Part shown: positions 21,700 through 33,710 of the stretch, one piece after another
How the letters are laid out: every line of letters starts with the position of its first letter
Numbering within the stretch: position 1 is the first letter of the stretch
Source: Cantharellus purpuraceus
Lineage: Eukaryota > Basidiomycota > Agaricomycetes > Cantharellales > Hydnaceae
Direction: 5' to 3'
Length of the DNA stretch: 64,000 bases
Assembly: GCA_025174535.1 (NCBI GenBank)
Contig: JALBUN010000047.1
Location: 930,001-994,000 of the forward strand
Program-made: the position numbers and the translations under genes
Notes under the pieces: generated by a model
What the model saw: the letters and a program-made list of their open reading frames with translations, nothing else
What the model was told of the DNA's origin: nothing
Databases searched by the model: none

Positions 21700-24600
21700 T
21701 CATACATACAACCATCTGCCTCTCTGAGTTGCCCACATAGCCAGCTCCTCACGAGGTGTACTTTCAAATGCCCCTCTCAAAGGCTCCGCAGTTTCGTCAA
21801 TATCTTCCAACCCATCCGAGCTTCCATCGGGGGAGGGCGATCCAGGAGGAGTGACGGTTTTGAGAAGGCCCTCAGGGACATACGGCGAGAGTATGCCAAG
21901 ACCGCTACCACCAACTGAAGTTATATACGGCTCAAATCTATTTCTTATCAATACGCTCTTTAGCGTATCTAGTGATGTCTCCGAGAAATCTAAAGCTTCT
22001 GTATAACAGGAAGAACAAACAGTAGACACGCGTAATCACATACCGTCTGGTATTAGAGTAACGGCGCATCCCCCTCCGCCTGCACCCGTTAGTTTAGTCT
22101 TGAGATAATAGGGCGACGCTGCCGTTGTTTCCCGAATCACTTCCAGCGATGGATGGGATACCCCAAGAGTAACCAAGTGGGAGTGGTTCTCCTCTATCAG
22201 TGACTAGGGGTTGAAGGAAAATACTAAGAATGAAGAACTCAGCCACGGGGGTACAGACTCACAGATAGACCAGACACAAGAGACGAGCGAGGAAGTTCAG
22301 GATCTGATAGAGCCCGTTGGGCTTCTTCACTAATATTCTGGATAGAATCCAATATCTTGCCCACAAGTTCAGGTTCCTAACAGAGATTCAGTCAGCACTT
22401 CGAGCAGGGCATCCTTGATCTGCTTCCTATGCTTCCTGACCTTCTGCTTCTTCTTCGCGACACCCTCGACAAGGGCTTTGGTGTTTCTTGGAACTTTGGA
22501 ATCAGTGAGCATGAATCTGACAGACTTAAATCTACGCATAAAGCGACACAGTCAAACGACCAAAGGAGGCGAAGATTTTAGTACTCAACCCTTGGATTTG
22601 CACCATTCCTGCCTTTCGTCCAAAACCGTCTCGAGTAAATCCAATAGCGCCTCCAAAAACTGCAGCGGCATTGTCGACACCGCTAGGATTTCCATGTAAT
22701 ACCTTCTCTGCTATAAACGCCCATCGATTTACTTCTTCGGCAGTCGGTTGTGGGATTGCGCGACGGCCTTGATGAGGGAGGTGTATATGCCCTACATGAC
22801 CCTGTTCAGGGTCCACAGGACGACTTTGTGCTGGGAAAGTGGGAATAAAGATTCGCTGATGCACCAAGAGAAGGGAAGTTGCAAGACAAGTAGAGAAGGA
22901 CGCCGAAGAACCCAGACCAGCACCAATGGGTTGCACAGAACGAACAGTGAAATTACAGCATGGTCTGCATAGTTGAGTATAGTGAGATCTGACGCCCCAC
23001 ACCACTATAAAACATCACTCACTTAATGGAATCATCTGCAAGCGTCATGTATAGATATAAAAAGGCAATCGTAGCTGCTCGAGCCCGGGCCCGCTCGTCC
23101 AGTACACTAGCCGGTAACACTTTGGAAATGATGGCATCCATCAATTGCTGGTCAAGAGAAGGTCCGTGCGTGTCACCCCGGCGCACAAAAGTAACGGAAT
23201 CCCAAGGTAGATCACTTTGTATATTCCAAGTGTGTGAAAAGCCCACATCGGGAAGATTGAGGGAAATCATGCCGTCATTCCGAGGAGATACAAGACCATA
23301 ACATCGGAGATCGACAGAAGCTGCGATTGCAGTCTGGAAATTGTGTAAGTGTGAATCGTTCACGCAGAAACTTTCTACTCACAACTCCATGTACAACAGC
23401 ATGTTCACCAAACAAAATTACTTTGCCTGGAGCTGACACTAGCCACTCCCTGGGAAAGGTCGTGCCAGTGTCCAAGTCTAATCCAGTTGAAGCATTTTCA
23501 AGCTGCCGAATGGCCTCCCTCATTCCGCCACGTTGATTAACGGTATAACTACCATCAGCTGATAGCGCTATGGCCCCTGCGTCGAACAATGCATGTTCCA
23601 GGTCTTCGATCAGGTCGACAGGATCCTCAATACCAACACATAGTCTTATTAAATCCTCTGGTAGCCGACGTAGCTCTCGAGTTTTGGCATCAATAGAGGC
23701 ATGCCTTGAATGTTGTCAGTTTCGCCATATAGGCGTATAAACGATACACGTACGACATGACACATGGCATGCTGATCAACGAGTTGACTGCCCCAAAGCT
23801 GACACTGATGCCCCAAAGTCTGGTGCTACCCACAATTCTCGAACTGAGATCCTTGTCACCTGTTTCAAAACTCAAGACTGCACCAGGTCCATTGGCAATC
23901 TTCTCGTGTATATCCCCGTGAAGATGGTCAGGAAGACCTGGATAATGCACTTTAAACCCAATCTTGTGCAGATACTGTGCTACACGGACGGTAGATGCCT
24001 GTTGACGGTCCATGCGGATGGCAAGTGTCTTGGTTCCACGAAGAAGAAGGAAGGAGTCAAACGGCGTGAGGGCATTTCCTGCCGCATTAATCATAAAGGC
24101 AACTTTCTGTAACAGCTTGTTTGTAAACTAGATGGGACAATGGGTGCACAACTGACCTTCGACAAGTCATCTCTATCGCACGTGATGACACCAGCCATAA
24201 GGTCGTGGTGACCACTGAGATATTTCGTTGCACTATCATACACGATATCTGCGCCATGTTCCAGTGGACGTTGAAGATAGGGGCTCATCATAGTATTATC
24301 AACAACAATGATGGCATCAGGCGCACGTTTGCGCACGTCGCTTGCAATAACGGCGAGGTCTACAATTTTGAGTAAAGGGTTTGTAGGGTTCTCTAGAAGA
24401 ACCATCGTCGTCTTCCCGGCTTTGATGTAAGGGTGAAGATTAACGGGATCCGTGGTGTCTACATGATGAACTATGACCCCGCCATGAACCTTGAGGTAGG
24501 CAAGAAGGCGGTTCGTGCCCCCGTATAGATCGTCACCAGCTATTACTTCGTCACCAGGCTTCAGCATACGCATGATTACATCCAGAGCAGCCATTCCGGA

Positions 24601-24930
24601 CGAGACCGCAAAGGCGTGTCGTGCCGATGATATTTTAGCCAAATGGTGTTCTGGACACATGGTTAGAGCTAATTGTCATATCTGGACGCGACGGAGGTCA
24701 CCTAAATGACTTCTAGTAGGATTTCCACTCCTTGAATAGTCATACTCTCCGTTCATACCTTTGAACGTCGCAGTCTGGTATATCGGAACCGAGCTTGACC
24801 CATATTGGTCCTTTTGAGATGGGTTCTCGACCGTGGCGCACTGTGTGGAGAAGTGGTATGGCCTACGCCTCGCTATAGGGGAATCTGGGGCGGGAGTGGG
24901 CAGGCTATGGCCATGCTGGGGACCAACCAT
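21700..24930 (-). CDS. Cystathionine beta-lyase / mevalonate kinase fusion
   Basis: One open gene appears to encode two enzymes. The first part, from ATG 24930 (MVGPQHGHSLPTPAP), is a PLP enzyme of the Cys/Met family: SSVPIYQTATFKGMNGEYDY, ISSARHAFAVSSGMAALDV, DDLYGGTNRLLAYL, VVDNTMMSPYLQRPLEHGAD, then SATKYLSGHHDLMAG with the PLP lysine, and RLCVGIEDPVDLIEDLEHAL. These features fit cystathionine beta-lyase (cystathionine to homocysteine). Without a stop, the same exon (23383-23704) continues through a linker of about 45 residues into EWLVSAPGKVILFGEHAVVH, motif 1 of mevalonate kinase. Motif 2 (PIGAGLGSSASFSTC), ALVEGVAKKKQKVRKHRKQ and motif 3 (KLTGAGGGGCAVTLIPDA) follow, ending at 21700. Both halves keep their catalytic motifs. 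An ATG in the linker (23523) could give a separate kinase from another transcript. Confidence 0.85.
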
Positions 24931-25066
24931 GATTCCCGCAGACACAAGTGGTACGAGCCGGATACAAGGTAATGCAAATGGGTTAGTGTTTGCCGCCGAC
25001 TCGATGGTGCAATATGCGGTAGCGCCCTAGTGACCTGCATCGATTCATAATTCCTAATGAGTCATC
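24931..25066. promoter_or_regulatory. 136-bp divergent promoter with a Gcn4-type site
   Basis: It separates the start of the fusion gene (minus) from that of NCS2 (plus). A perfect TGAGTCA, the Gcn4/CpcA target of general amino-acid control, lies at 25058-25064, three bases before the NCS2 ATG and about 130 bp upstream of the fusion gene. Motif and spacing are seen; function is inferred. Confidence 0.4.
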
Positions 25067-26842
25067 ATGTCCTGCGAAAATCCACCTGGCACCGTGGAGG
25101 CTCTTATGCCCAGTATGAGTCTTTCCTTTGCTACAATAATCTTTTTTACCTTTCTCTGGATAGAGCGTCGTAAGTTTGACAAGACAGGAATATGCATCAA
25201 ATGTAAAACTACACCCGGAAGACTCGTCATTCGACACGCTGTTTATTGCAAGTGGGCTAAGTGTTACTCATATTTCCTAACCGGCTAGCTATATGGACTT
25301 GTAGACCATGCTTCCTAGTGCTTGTCATTTCCAAGTTTCGACTGGTCTTGAACCCCACAATCAACTCTTCACATGTCACGGCACAACCTCATACTAGGCG
25401 AGGCGCCCTGAGAGCTCCAGGAAATCTCATGATAGGCTTTTCAGGAGGATTGGGTTCCACGGTGTTGTTGGAATTAGTTAAGTCCTGCTACTTTACCCAT
25501 ACGGATGCCGCAGTGAGCAAAGGAGGTATGGAACATCCCAGAAAGACCGGGAGAGCTTGGGATCGGGCCATTGTATGTTATGTCGAATGCTCAGAGGCTT
25601 ACGATGGGGTAAGTATGCTTTGTGTGTTTTGAACATTTATGTTGATTCTTCATAGGCAATAGATAGAACACATGATGTCAACTTGGCTCTGGAACCGTAT
25701 AAAGATTTTTTCGAGTTCAAACCTGTGAGACTCGAGGATGCCTTTAAGGCTTCGAATGGCCTCGACATACAAGTGGATATGTCTCATGAAGGTGGGAGTC
25801 CTCCAAAAAAATCGATGCCAATAATAACAGTCGATCAGATTTGCCGTTTTCAAATAAAGAGATGTCTGATGTATCATCCGTGTCTCTTCTCAAGACCTAC
25901 CTGTCATCTTTGCCTACTGCTACATCATATCAAAGCTCAATTTCTCTTCTAATACGATTACTTCTTCAGCACACTGCCCGCCTTCATGGATGTTCACATC
26001 TATTATTAGGGACTAATCTCACCACCTTGAGTGTCAATCTCATCGACGCTGTAGCAAATGGAGCGGGATATACATTGGCCTTCGAGAAAAACGAGCATTG
26101 GCAAAGTGCTGATTCCGAAGTGGTGAGAGTTGTCCGTCCGTTGAGGGAGATCTCGATGAAGGAGTGTGCCGCTTACTCACGTTGGAGCAACCTGTCTGTC
26201 ATTGGCAATCAGCGGTTACTCTCAGCACCGAGTCACAAAGATAGTATCCCCGGCCTAACAAAGGGTTCGTTCATTGCGTATTTTTCTGCGGCATTGAAAC
26301 CAATGTATAACTTAATGCCTGTAGATTTTATTTTTAGTCTGGAGCGAGACTATCCGTCCACCGTTAGTGCCATAGTGCGGACCTGTGACAAGTTAGTTCC
26401 TAACACTGGAGGAGAAAAATGTGTACTCTGTGAGAGGTACTTCTTCTCGTATTCAATTAGTGTGAGCTCGAACATGAACCTATTCTCCGCTAGACCAGCA
26501 CAACCCGGCGTGCAAGAATGGAAGGAGCGAATCTCAATTCGGAACATGGACCAGAATTCTCCCGACCGCAGCATGGAGGATGCAGGAGTTGTAGAGTTAG
26601 CAGAGAGAAACACCCATCTACTCACTCCAAGGCTTTGTTACTCTTGCCACACGACCCTGACTAGTCGCAGCAGTCGCAGCGCTCGCAGGGTCGCAGATGT
26701 TGGTGACGCCCTTCACCACGTACCACTACCAAGTTGGGCTGGTGAAACACTATGCGTAAAGCATACTGCAGGCCAAATGAGAGAGCAGATCAAAGAGTTT
26801 CTGATAAACACAGATGTTGACGACAGTAAATCCAACCTCTGA
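25067..26842 (+). CDS. NCS2: Cytoplasmic tRNA 2-thiolation protein 2 (NCS2/CTU2)
   Basis: It partners NCS6/CTU1 to thiolate the wobble uridine of tRNA-Lys, -Glu and -Gln in the cytosol, using sulfur delivered through URM1. The N-terminus MSCENPPGTVEALMP splices over an intron (GTATGA..GATAG) to RRKFDKTGICIKCKTTPG and VIRHAVYCK, with the zinc-type CxxC. The pseudo-PP-loop is GFSGGLGSTVLLELVKSCY. Later come SLLIRLLLQHTARLHGCSHL, LLGTNLTTLSVNLIDAVANG, VRPLREISMKECAAY, and the C-terminal cysteines CVLCERYFF and LCYSCHTTL. The start is fixed by the conserved opening and lies 136 bp from the divergent fusion gene. Confidence 0.92.
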
Positions 26843-26974
26843 TCGAGTCTACCTTTTGATGGATAATATAAACATTAAAACGAGCAAAAAACGAGTACGC
26901 AATAATGCAAGTGTGATGACCTCATCTCAAAGTACTAGGCAAAAACCCGTGGTAGCGATTTAGAGGTTCGAAGT

Positions 26975-27614
26975 CTATCTGGTGACATAGTAGTCGTATT
27001 GTTTTACCATCCAGAAGAGCGACACCGCTGCAAAAATGGTTATTCACTGACAGTTAGAGGTCAGATGAGAGAAACATACGTGCAACAATCATTGGGCCAA
27101 GCAAACCCAAGCTGAAATGTGCAGAACGGAAAATGAGCCATTCCGACACAAAATGGAATAGCGCTGCAATGTAAGACCACAAGGTAATATCATAAATCCT
27201 AGAGTGAATTGCTATTATTATATGACAACTATGAGAGTGTAAAACGGCCGAACGATTTCTCGTGGATATGGTATGCGCAATAGAGGCGGACAATCGCCGA
27301 AAGAAAAGTCCATATCGCAAATGTACGGGACTGAAGAGCTGTAACTGTATACGGGGGACCGCCAATTACAATGCAGTATTTTTTTATAAAACATAAACTT
27401 GCCTTCAGATGGTGTCCCAGCGTAGATCCGACGAGTAAGCTTTAGAGTAAACAAGTTTTGTGCACTGTTGAAAAGTGCAGCTCCGGATACTATAAGTTGC
27501 CATTTGGGTAACAATCCTGGGCTTGTTGGCACTGCAGTAAGCCCATGCGTTGATCAAATGTTTGCACCACTCTATAGGTGAAAATAGGAACTCACATAAA
27601 CCAGAGAAAAACAT
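26975..27614 (-). CDS. ERG28: Ergosterol biosynthesis protein 28
   Basis: ERG28 is an ER membrane scaffold that tethers the C-4 demethylation enzymes (ERG25-27). The start at 27614 gives a short first exon (MFFSGL) with donor GTGAGT and acceptor CTGCAG. Exon 2 has LPKWQLIVSGAALFNSAQNL and TLKLTRRIYAGTP. Later exons give VTALQSRTFAIWTFLSAIVR, then YDITLWSYIAALFHFVSEWL, FRSAHFSLGLLGPMIVA and, after a last intron, VSLFWMVKQYDYYVTR. Four hydrophobic segments match the family. It is convergent with NCS2 (132 bp apart) and divergent from the RecQ gene. Confidence 0.9.
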
Positions 27615-27760
27615 CTCTTAGGCGGAGATTTAAAGTATTAGGTCAACAGTTAAAGTTAGCTAGATAGTATTATTTCACGTAACAAAATTGCAATGCGCCC
27701 TGCACCCCTGCAGAACCCTACACAATTACTGCTCAACCCTAGCTTGCCTTTCAGCAAATC

Positions 27761-30218
27761 ATGACTACTAATATGCCAGTTGCCAGTATGGATCTAACCC
27801 TAGAACAACAGGATGCCCTCTGCGAACCCTACTTTCCGACACCCCCTCCCGAGTGTGATCTGTTAGAACTCCTACGAAATGTATTCAAGCTTGTCAAATT
27901 TCGGCCTGCTCAGCTGGATGCTATTCGACCAGTTATCAGCGGCAAAGACTGTTTTGTCAGGATGGCCACTGGGTCGGGCAAGTCTTTGTTATGGCAGGTT
28001 GATGAAGCCCTTGTCGTCAGATTTCATTATTAATACCTCAAGCTACGCAGCTGCCTGCTCTGGTGCAGACCAAGAAATACAATTCACTAACAGTGGTTAT
28101 ATATCCAACCAAAAGTCTAATCATGGATCAGATGACAAAACTGTGTAGGTTGGCACCAGCTATGGAGGCAGTCTGGTAGGTCTCCATTGAACCTGGCTTG
28201 CAAAGGTGCCAAATAATCCTATCTTCATAGCTATCACCATGATCAGCCTAACGAGCTCAACCTCTTTACATTGCAATTACTGCTGTGGCACGACCTTCTA
28301 CCTCATGCTCTGCTTATAACTCCTGAGTTGTTGCAAGGTGGTGGAGCAATTTATGAAAGATTACGGGGTATCCACAAAGTTGGTCGTCTGGCGCGGTTCG
28401 TGATTGACGAGGCCGATAAATTTCTTGGGGTAAGACAGGTGTTATTTCTTACCTGATGGTCTCTCAGATGATTCTCAATGATAGTGGGGCGAATCCTTCC
28501 GTCATTCCGTAAGTTGGTTATAACCATAGTGCTTGACTTGAACATTTTGACTTGGTGACTTCATGCATCCACCAGTATCTTCGCTTGACAGATTTGCGAG
28601 CCTCATTCCGAGATATTCCTATTCTAGCGATGTCTGGTTCTTTAACCAATGATGCGCTGGAAGACTCCATCAACAAGCTTGGCATGCAAGAATGCGTGCG
28701 AGTTTCTGAGAGTCTGAATAGACCTAACCTTTATTATGCAGTCAAACCAAAAGGTCAGCGATCGGAGACTATAAGTGAGATCAAGTCTCTAGTACAGTAC
28801 GTCATTTGTTCGCCTCCATTGACACATATTGAACTGTTCTGTTGGCATACAGAGAAGGTGCTGGAATTGTCTATTGCACACATAGAGTTGGTATTCTGGT
28901 TTCCATGCACAATGTCGCGAGGCATTGAGCTAGTTACCTTATAGAAGGAAACTGATGAGATCGCTGAGAAACTTCGAAAGGAAGGTGTCTCCGCACTGGC
29001 CTACCATACCAAAATATCCAGAGAAGAGCGCAAAGAAGCTCTTGATTCCTGGGAAACTGGAAGAGTACAAGTCATCGTCGCTACTGTAAGATCGACTTAA
29101 TATGGTCAACACTCATACTTTTATACCAATTCTAATATAGACAGCTTTCGGTATGGGTATCGGTGAGTATCTGTCAGTCTACATTGGAAACATCACTCAC
29201 ATCCGTGACAATGACTCCAGATAAGAGTGATGGTTTGTGATTCCAAATTAAACCGTTCTTGTCCGACCTACTGGGATGTCAGTGCGCTGGGTCGTACATG
29301 ACACAATGCCATCCAGCATTGAAAGCTGGTTTCAGGAGAGTGGCCGTGCAGGACGAGATGGTCTTCCCGCAAAATGCATTATCTGTGAGCATACTATGTC
29401 ATATACTTCTTCATCTCATGATCTACTTCAGACTTTCGCAGTAATGACTATTACAAGGTCAAAATGCTCATACTGGATGCAGCATCTGGTGACAAATTGG
29501 TAAACTCTCTCAGACCACTCCATCAATTAACAGAGGTTCTTTTGAGTCCTGCTTTGTGTCGGAGAAAACAGATCTTGTCATACTTCAATGAGATCCCTCG
29601 GGACAAGTGCCATAATTGTGACGTTTGTGTCCACGGGTGGGAGACACTATGGTCTCTTCAGGACGTGACCGTCGACGCGCTTAATGCACTGGAACTCCTT
29701 ACTCAAATGTGTCAGATCAGATCTTACTGGACAGAACATGCGCTAGCTGCGGCCATTCGCGGAGAGAAAAGCTACAACGGGTTCAAGCGTTTTCAATATG
29801 TAACAATGCTAAAAGGATTTGGTTGTCAGTTCGCTCAGGCTTGCGGGAAGAATGCCACAAGGAGTGAGGTGATGAAATTCCTGCTGGTACTAATCCACAA
29901 GGAAGTGATCACGGAGTATAAATTGTGTCCGAGTAATACTGGTCCGAGTAGCCACGCTCAAAGACACATATACATCAAGGTATGCAACAAAAACAGTTGA
30001 ACGGCAAGTTTGCCTTTGACCCTGGACCTTATTTGATACAGCCAGGTCCAAGAGCAAAAGCAGTCTTGAATAGGGATTATAAGATTGAGATTCACGTTAG
30101 GCTACAACAGGTTGCGCTCCCAGTTGTCCGCGAAGTGGATCCACTTTCTGGCAAGATGGTTGATGTCATTATCATCAATGTGAGTATGGTCAAGAGCATG
30201 TACAGATCTTGCGATTGA
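27761..30218 (+). CDS. RecQ-family ATP-dependent DNA helicase
   Basis: It is a 3'-5' DNA helicase for recombination and replication-fork repair. The order is FRPAQLDAIRPVISGKDCFV (Q motif), Walker A MATGSGKSLLWQ, VVIYPTKSLIMDQM, ALLITPELL, Walker B VIDEADKFLG, ILAMSGSLTNDALEDSI, GAGIVYCTHRKETDEIAEKL (across an intron ending CTTATAG), VIVATTAFGMGI, RWVVHDTMPSSIESWF and motif VI QESGRAGRDG. The RQC-type zinc cluster CRRKQILSYF..CHNCDVC follows, then a winged-helix-like region (YWTEHALAAAIRGEKSY). Motif II reads DEAD instead of the DEAH common in RecQ. All apparent stops fall in introns of about 50-60 bp. The 3' end is uncertain because a GTGAGT donor lies just before the last codons. Confidence 0.88.
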
Positions 30219-30415
30219 CCATACACAGTGAATGCGCGAGAGCATACTATATAACAGAGGTTTATGTGAAACAATCCCTCAATTGTCGAGGCTGATATCA
30301 ACGATATGTTCCGTCAAAGATGTTATGTTATGTAGAATGAGGAGGCTAAACACGGAATCAAATATTGTGGCGGCAGGCTAAATTGATACCTAAGTAACTC
30401 CTGAGCAGAGCCACC

Positions 30416-33191
30416 ATGGCTGCGACTGCCAATGTTGCACCCATTCTTATCGAGCGGGCAGATATCCACAAGTCCTGCAGATCTCTCGAAGCCATTGTTA
30501 CTGTATTGGCGTCTTATACAGAGGCTGCGAATGTGTTAGCTGTCGTTCAGAAGAAGCTGGTAAAGGCCCTCAAAGAAGCTGCTAGTGTGAAGGGTACCAA
30601 TAGTGTGCCCGGTGAGTGCGCTGCCCAATAGAACTACCAAAGCTTTACAATACTTCTGGCTCAGCCAATGCAATGATAACCAGTGCTGGGATTTTTGAAG
30701 GCCTCGCCGAAGTGGAGGGAAAGTTTGCTAAGATCGCAGACAAAGAGGTTGAGAATCTTGTAAGCGATCTCAAGAAGTGGTTCAAGAGGTTATCCGTAAG
30801 TCGTCAATTTAACTTGCGCAACTTTTGTCTAATCATCATGCTAGAAAGAGGAGAAGGCGCATGACGAGAGGATTGCCAACAGAAATGCCAAGATTAAACA
30901 AGCTGGTTTGTATGGCTATAACAACCTTATATCCACACCTCACCCATTGAATCTAAGGCCAAGCATACGAGAAGAAAGCAAAGCGCAAGGATCGTGATAC
31001 ACTCGATGAGCATAGCCGCTATGTCGCCGTATTGAATTCTATTGGACCAGAGATGTCCAAAGATAAATAGTACGCTCGTCACGTATTGTTTGCTTGGGTC
31101 ACATTACAACTTAATAGGAATGTAGCAACCACACGCTCTTTGTCACGCAGCGCCACACTACAGCTTTGTCAGGATTTGCAGCCTGTCTGTCACGACTCGC
31201 CGAAGCTGAATGGACTCGTGCATGCGAACACGTGCGGAAATCTGCCCCGTCTATTGGAACCGTAGGCGAATGGCGAGTTTTTTGTGAGGGTGGATGGACA
31301 AGTCCCATGCCGGGCGATCTTCCGGACCTGAACATAAGTGATGGTGTTGACCCGGAGCAGAGTCACGCTGTTCAGGGCGCCCCAGGGCCCTCTCAGCCCA
31401 CAGCAGCTACTGGGAATCCATGGCCTCTTACCAACACAACTGATCCCCCGGAATCGCCCACCAGTTCTTCAAACTCGAAACTACCTCATTCCATCCGCAA
31501 GTCAAGTGAAGGTCAGTCCGGCACGGAACATTTGGGCGCGGAGCAGTTGAGCGCACACCCTACGGCGTCGCGTTCCCCGTCTCCGCAGATGACACCCGAT
31601 GTCCCCTCGCCTGTCGTACACAAGAAACCATCGAAATTTGAACCCAACCGTGGCGCCCCAATGGCTAGCAAGCCAGAAGGAACGGCCTACATGAACAACT
31701 CCGCTGTTTCTATTTCAAATACAAGTGAGGGGGTGGACGGCATGAGGTCCAAGGACTCCTCCGCCATCAGTGGTAGTACAGCGTATTCAAGTAATGCTGA
31801 TGTGGCTTCCCCGGACATGCCAAGACGTGCTGAGCAACCAGACTTGGATCCCGACCATTCTACTCAGCTGGAGACTGAGGCAACCCACATTCCAGAGTCA
31901 CAGCCGTTGCCTTCAAACCGTGAACCCTTACCTAGCGAGAGGACCCAGCTTGATGCCGCTAAGAAACTCCGCACAGACTTTATGGATGGGCGGGAGGGCG
32001 AAAGACAATACACTACTTCCCCCGAGACTACCAGACCGCCAGATGGTGGAAGAGATGTCAATGTCGGTGGGGGTTTGAATCGTCGGTTGAGCGTTGAGTC
32101 GAGCAATAGCCTGGTGGCTACAATGCGAGAACGATACGATACACGTCCGGTAAGTCATCACGTTGCCCACTGTCAATACGTTGTGCAGATGTTCTTGTTA
32201 GATGATACCTCCCTCTCCTCCCTTACGCGATCTGCCTCGTCTGTCCCAGAAGGTATCGGATTTAGCCACTCGCTATACTCCTATAGAGCAATATAAGTCG
32301 CCCTCACCCAGTCCTGGCACAGCTGCTGTCCAGTCCGGCTTGTCTGCAGACCGATTTCCCACGTTTCAAGATAAATACCCTCGATCCACCCGCGACAAGG
32401 ATCGTTTTAGAGCATCGCCAGTGTTACCTGTATCTGACCGAGACTATTTTGATGACCGTGACAAGGTCCGTTATCGCTATGCAGAGGCCCCTACAATGGA
32501 TGAGAATCGGTTCCTTCAAGATGATCGCAATCGTTCGCCACGCCGTCCTTCTAGGTCACGTAGTCCCGACCGGGACTACTATGAAGAACTGGGAGTGCTT
32601 GAACGGCGACAGCGCAGGATTGATGCAATGAAGGAGCTGTCGCTTCAAGAGAGAGAAGCCAACTTGCGCGAGCAAGAGCGATTCCTGGAGGTCGAGCGTG
32701 CACGGCTTGCCAACGCTAGGGAGGGCGGGTACGCCAGCGACACTGGTCGGCAACACCTCGGAAACTCTCTCTATCACCTCCCGCCAAGGCGTTCCGAATC
32801 CCCGAGCCCCATGACCTCCCAGCAGTCACTGCGTCCATACGATCACTCTCCAAATTGCGGCTGCCAACGCTGCTCCGCGCAGCATTACGCGTCGATCACA
32901 TCGCTTTCGCGTTCGGGTCGAGAATCGGCGATGGCGGAGCAGTCGCCTATCTACAAGCCTGATCCCCCGATTATGTTGCGTCCGGAGAAACCAAAGGGGT
33001 GGCTGCGACGTATGAGCATGCCTCTCGTTCCATCGAACGATAAGAAGAGCCCAATTTTGCCATCGAGTGCCTCCGGACATGGCGGATTGTCTCTGCCTCC
33101 GCCAGAGGATGTTCCACGGCTTGGACGACGGAGCCTTGACCTCGACCAGGGCCGAGAGCAAGCAGTCAGGTTTGGCGGAACGATAAGATAA
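30416..33191 (+). CDS. IMD/BAR-type membrane-curvature protein with disordered C-terminus
   Basis: The first 230 residues form long amphipathic helices: IERADIHKSCRSLEAIVTVL, LAVVQKKLVKALKEAASVKG, MITSAGIFEGLAEVEGKFAK, LVSDLKKWFKRLSKEEKAHD, QAYEKKAKRKDRDTLDEHSR and a helix with TQRHTTALSGFAACLSRLAE. This matches the IMD/BAR-like domain of fungal Ivy1-type proteins that bind phospholipids and bend membranes. The remainder is Ser/Pro-rich and disordered, with a coiled coil around RRQRRIDAMKELSLQEREAN and a small Cys cluster (CGCQRCSAQHY). Five or so introns occur, mostly in the N-terminal half. It is the only gene here with an obvious cytoskeleton or membrane-shape role. Confidence 0.75.
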
Positions 33192-33710
33192 CGTTGAGTT
33201 GAATGATACAATGTCCAAGTCATGTCATTTATGCCAGGATAATTTTACAACTTCTTATTTGTATTACTATTGCCATGCCTAATTGTATTATCGCTGTCAT
33301 CGTTATTTGTGTCTCAAGCTCCCGAGATGATTTTCTTGGCAGCATTCATGCACATGGACAAGAGGCACCAGGTACCTCTGTGTGGCCAAGATGGCAGCGC
33401 TTATGGTGGAATTCTACAGCACACACCTCCCAGCTATCAGCAGGAATAGAAGGACGTTGGCTCTTTTGAGACAGACACTAGGTATTTGGTGACAACTCGC
33501 GGAAATTCAGCATCGGCTGCAGTGTTCAAATACAGTTAACCACATTAATGACACGAACGATGAAGTGCTAGAGAGGCTGTGCTTGTCAGATGGAATGATG
33601 AGTAAAATGATAATGAGATAATGGGTGTGAGACGGAAAACTGAAGTGGGAAAGTAATGGAAAATGCCCTTGATAGCTCCGAGGAATAAAGGAAACACGCA
33701 AGAGTATTCG
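33192..33710. other. Intergenic region between convergent genes
   Basis: This is the 3' flank of the IMD gene (plus) and MED19 (minus). The plus frame at 33203-33469 and the minus frame at 33507-33701 show no family features. Confidence 0.5.

Noticed and set aside
28800..28980. RecQ reading frame appeared interrupted by stops, suggesting a pseudogene
   Set aside because: Two short introns (one ending GGCATACAG, one ending CTTATAG) restore GAGIVYCTHRKETDEIAEKL, so the gene is intact.
33586..33710. Hydrophobic extension of MED19 to 33586
   Set aside because: A normal intron (GTACGT..GTTAG) gives a Gln/Pro-rich end at 33711 that fits the family tail better.
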